Positions 62,051 to 64,000 of a stretch of DNA of 64,000 nt are shown here, piece by piece. The position numbers were made by a program, and so were the translations under genes. Origin of the DNA: Verrucosispora sp. NA02020. Its GTDB lineage: Bacteria; Actinomycetota; Actinomycetes; Mycobacteriales; Micromonosporaceae. Below the pieces are notes generated by a model that ran no database searches, had not been told where the DNA came from, and saw nothing but the letters and a program-made list of their open reading frames with translations. Position 1 is the first letter of the stretch; each line of letters opens with the position of its first letter. The stretch covers positions 6,200,001 to 6,264,000 of the forward strand of contig NZ_CP054923.1 in assembly GCF_013364215.1 (NCBI RefSeq). The letters run 5' to 3'.

Positions 62051-62884
62051 TCAGATGAGGGTGCGGCGCTGGCGGAGCCAGAGCACCGGACCGCTGACCA
62101 GGTAACCCACCACGATCAGACCGAACGTGACCCGGATGTCGATCAGCGCACCGAGCACCGGGACCACCCAGACCCACGGCGGCAGCTTGACCAGCCGCGC
62201 GAGCTTCGCGTACGGGAAGCTGCTGACCATGGTGAAGGCGAGCAGCGCCACCCCGGCGACCTGCACCAGACCCGGCACCGGCAGGCCGATCACGACCATC
62301 AGGGCGAGCACGGCCGCCGCCATGGTGGTCGGCACGCCGCAGAAGAAGCGGCCGTCCTGGGGTGAGACGTTGAAGCGGGCCAACCGGATCGCGGCGCACG
62401 CGGCGACCAGTGCGGCGGCCACCCCGGCGGCGGCCATCGGCACCTCACCGGCGAGCGAGGCGTAGACCACCACCGGTGCGGCGAGACCGAACGAGCACAT
62501 GTCGGCGAGCGAGTCCATCTGCGCGCCGAAGGGGCTGGAGACCCCGAGCTTGCGGGCCAGCGCGCCGTCGAGGCCGTCGAAGGCGACGCAGGCGATGAGC
62601 AGCAGGGCCGCCAGTTGTACGTCGCCACGCATGGCGACGAAGATCGCGTTGATGCCCAGCACCAGGCTGGCCAGTGTGCAGGCGTTGACCAGGGCGAACT
62701 TCATCCGCCGGGCCATCGTCCGCTCACCGGGGAGCAGCGGGATCGGTGTCTGGGCGCTCTCCTCCACCGGAGCCGGCACGACGGCGGGGCTGACCGGGGC
62801 GATTGTCTCGATCCGTGTGCGGTGGAACCGCTGCAGGCCGTACCGGCGACGCGGACGGTCCTGGTACCTCGGCTCGGGCAGCAC
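62051..62884 (-). CDS. pssA: CDP-diacylglycerol--serine O-phosphatidyltransferase
   Basis: A CDP-alcohol phosphatidyltransferase making phosphatidylserine. The catalytic motif D-G-x2-A-R-x8-G-x3-D-x3-D is seen in FDGLDGALARKLGVSSPFGAQMDSLADM. About seven to eight hydrophobic helices follow. The product feeds Psd, encoded convergently. The start is uncertain: GTG 62884 gives 277 residues, close to mycobacterial PssA, and begins where composition becomes protein-like (LPEPRYQDRPRRRYG). ATG 62716 (221 residues) has a GGTGAGCGG site. The open frame to 63238 is Arg/Pro-rich and probably not translated. Confidence 0.85.
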   Translation of the reverse strand: MLPEPRYQDRPRRRYGLQRFHRTRIETIAPVSPAVVPAPVEESAQTPIPLLPGERTMARRMKFALVNACTLASLVLGINAIFVAMRGDVQLAALLLIACVAFDGLDGALARKLGVSSPFGAQMDSLADMCSFGLAAPVVVYASLAGEVPMAAAGVAAALVAACAAIRLARFNVSPQDGRFFCGVPTTMAAAVLALMVVIGLPVPGLVQVAGVALLAFTMVSSFPYAKLARLVKLPPWVWVVPVLGALIDIRVTFGLIVVGYLVSGPVLWLRQRRTLI

Positions 62885-63334
62885 GTCAGCCGTGCCGCCC
62901 CCCTCCACACCTCGACGACCGACGCGGACCAACAGGACCTGGCGGGCGAGACTGCCGCTGCGGCGCAGCGGGCCCGTCCAGTTGCGTCCGGCGGGACGCG
63001 GGCTGTCAGTGGTACGACGCCGGCGCCATGGGGCTCTCGGCACGCTTCCTCCATCACCGGATCGTTGGCCGCCACCTGGGGCCGGCGTCCGGCTCTCTCG
63101 TGCCGGGTCTCTTCGACCCGGCAGCCGTTTTGCGGAGTACACCATTGCATAGGGGGACGGGGATTGGCGATAGCTACCGGCGCTACTTATATCTGCCTCA
63201 ACCGTGCAAACCGCCGTCTTATTCCCATCCCGGGACATTCTTGCCCGTATTCAGTGTCAGCGCTGCCTCGACTGTACCGGAGCCGGTCATCCCCGGCCCG
63301 GTGAGCAGGAGCCCGGAGGGTGCCGCGACCAACG

Positions 63335-64000
63335 TCACATGAGCGCGTCGAGCGCCCGCGAGGCGATCTCCGTCATCGGCAGTTCTCGCAGCTCAGGAAT
63401 GGTGAACCAGGCGGCTTGGGCGGTGGAGCCGCCGGCCAGTTCGGTCACCGCCGGAACGGTCGGAACATCGACCAGCACCCGATAGACGACCCGGATCCCG
63501 TGCCAGTCGATCGGATACCCTTCCGGACCCAGTGCGACCTGATTGTGCAGATTGTCCACTTCGATCAACTCGGTCACCCGACCCAGTTGTCCGGACTCCT
63601 CGACCAGTTCCCGTAGCAGCGCGGTGACCGGCTGTTCGCCATGATCAGTACCGCCGCCGGGCAGGTGCCAGCGGCCGGCACCCGGATAGCCGTCCGCGAT
63701 CAACGACAGCAGCACCCGGCCCGCCGGGTCGGTGACCACGCCGTACGCCCCGAAACGCTGCCGTCGGCGCGGCTCGGGAGGCGGGAAGGGTGCCGTCCGG
63801 CGCAGCGCCGCCGACGGCAACGGGACCACCGGCAGACCGAGCGCCTCGGCCGTGAACGGCAGCAGCGGCAGCACGGACGCCTCGGCCGGGCTGCACCAGC
63901 GGGCGAGATCGGTGCTGCCGATCGCCTCGGCCCGCAGCCGCCCGCCCAGCGGGTTGACGTCGAACAGCACCCGGTCGGTGTGCAGGGCCACCCCGAGGTC
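63335..64000 (-). CDS. NUDIX hydrolase, 5' end outside the window
   Basis: At least 219 residues; the frame is open to the window edge, so the start may lie beyond it (GTG 63991 is the only start visible near the edge). The Nudix box is GGTDHGEQPVTALLRELVEESGQ (G-x5-E-x7-R-E-U-x-E-E-x-G, last aliphatic replaced by Gln). It is preceded by FGAYGVVTDPAGRVLLSL. The segment before it (ARWCSPAEASVLPLLPFTAEALGLP) resembles the end of another NUDIX domain, so this may be a double-NUDIX protein. It would hydrolyse a nucleoside diphosphate derivative; the substrate is unknown. Confidence 0.85.
   Translation of the reverse strand, partial: DLGVALHTDRVLFDVNPLGGRLRAEAIGSTDLARWCSPAEASVLPLLPFTAEALGLPVVPLPSAALRRTAPFPPPEPRRRQRFGAYGVVTDPAGRVLLSLIADGYPGAGRWHLPGGGTDHGEQPVTALLRELVEESGQLGRVTELIEVDNLHNQVALGPEGYPIDWHGIRVVYRVLVDVPTVPAVTELAGGSTAQAAWFTIPELRELPMTEIASRALDALM

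Noticed and set aside
62885..63238. N-terminal extension of PssA to 395 residues.
   Set aside because: Arg/Pro/Gly-rich sequence without conserved features; family length supports a later start.

Overview
The window is very GC-rich actinobacterial chromosome. Its gene content, its TAnnnT-type leaderless starts and its AGGAAGGG hairpin repeats point to the Micromonosporaceae, most likely Micromonospora. That assignment is inference from style and synteny; there is no rRNA or marker gene in the window to settle it. I see no tRNA, rRNA, CRISPR array, transposase, integrase, plasmid origin or secondary-metabolite cluster. This is mostly core chromosome with housekeeping genes and transporters.

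Layout. 0-6.4 kb: small and hypothetical genes (pterin dehydratase-like, PH-domain, methyltransferase, SanA/YdcF-like, two unknowns, ychF, one unknown). 6.6-8.7 kb: alkylation repair pair (Ada-AlkA fusion, then Ogt). 8.9-12.8 kb: heterodimeric ABC exporter. 12.8-15.4 kb: valS. 15.5-19.0 kb: minus-strand four-gene ABC-2 operon (two ATPase/permease pairs). 19.2-24.4 kb: GT2 glycosyltransferase, APS kinase fused to a decayed ATP-sulfurylase domain, DeoR regulator with galT. 24.7-29.4 kb: icd, VOC protein and divergent TetR, mdh, folD. 29.9-35.6 kb: opp-type peptide ABC operon 1 (plus strand). 35.7-49.4 kb: a block whose order (purH, purN, perM, small membrane gene, sucD, sucC, M23 peptidase, pcrA, chorismate mutase) matches the mycobacterial Rv0957-Rv0948c region as I remember it. 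49.6-55.8 kb: opp operon 2 (minus strand), paralogous to operon 1. 56.1-60.6 kb: LuxR response regulator, PspC-domain histidine kinase and divergent PspC/LiaF-like membrane proteins. 60.7-62.9 kb: phospholipid head-group pair psd and pssA. 63.3 kb to the end: a NUDIX protein running off the window.

The most unusual signals are regulatory and translational. (1) At gene junctions in both opp operons, short repeats form chains of mini-ORFs. Within each array the units are joined by ATGA stop/start overlaps, and each unit carries its own Shine-Dalgarno. In operon 2 one array is a perfect 3 x 80 bp tandem repeat. (2) The chorismate mutase gene is preceded by a promoter, an apparently leaderless 21-codon leader peptide containing Phe-Tyr-Phe-Tyr-Tyr, and a strong U-tailed terminator with a possible antiterminator: an aromatic amino acid attenuator. 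(3) Regularly spaced direct repeats, 10 bp apart before the DeoR gene and 7 bp apart between the TetR and VOC genes, look like operators. (4) Dispersed palindromes sit at many gene ends and can act as bidirectional terminators.
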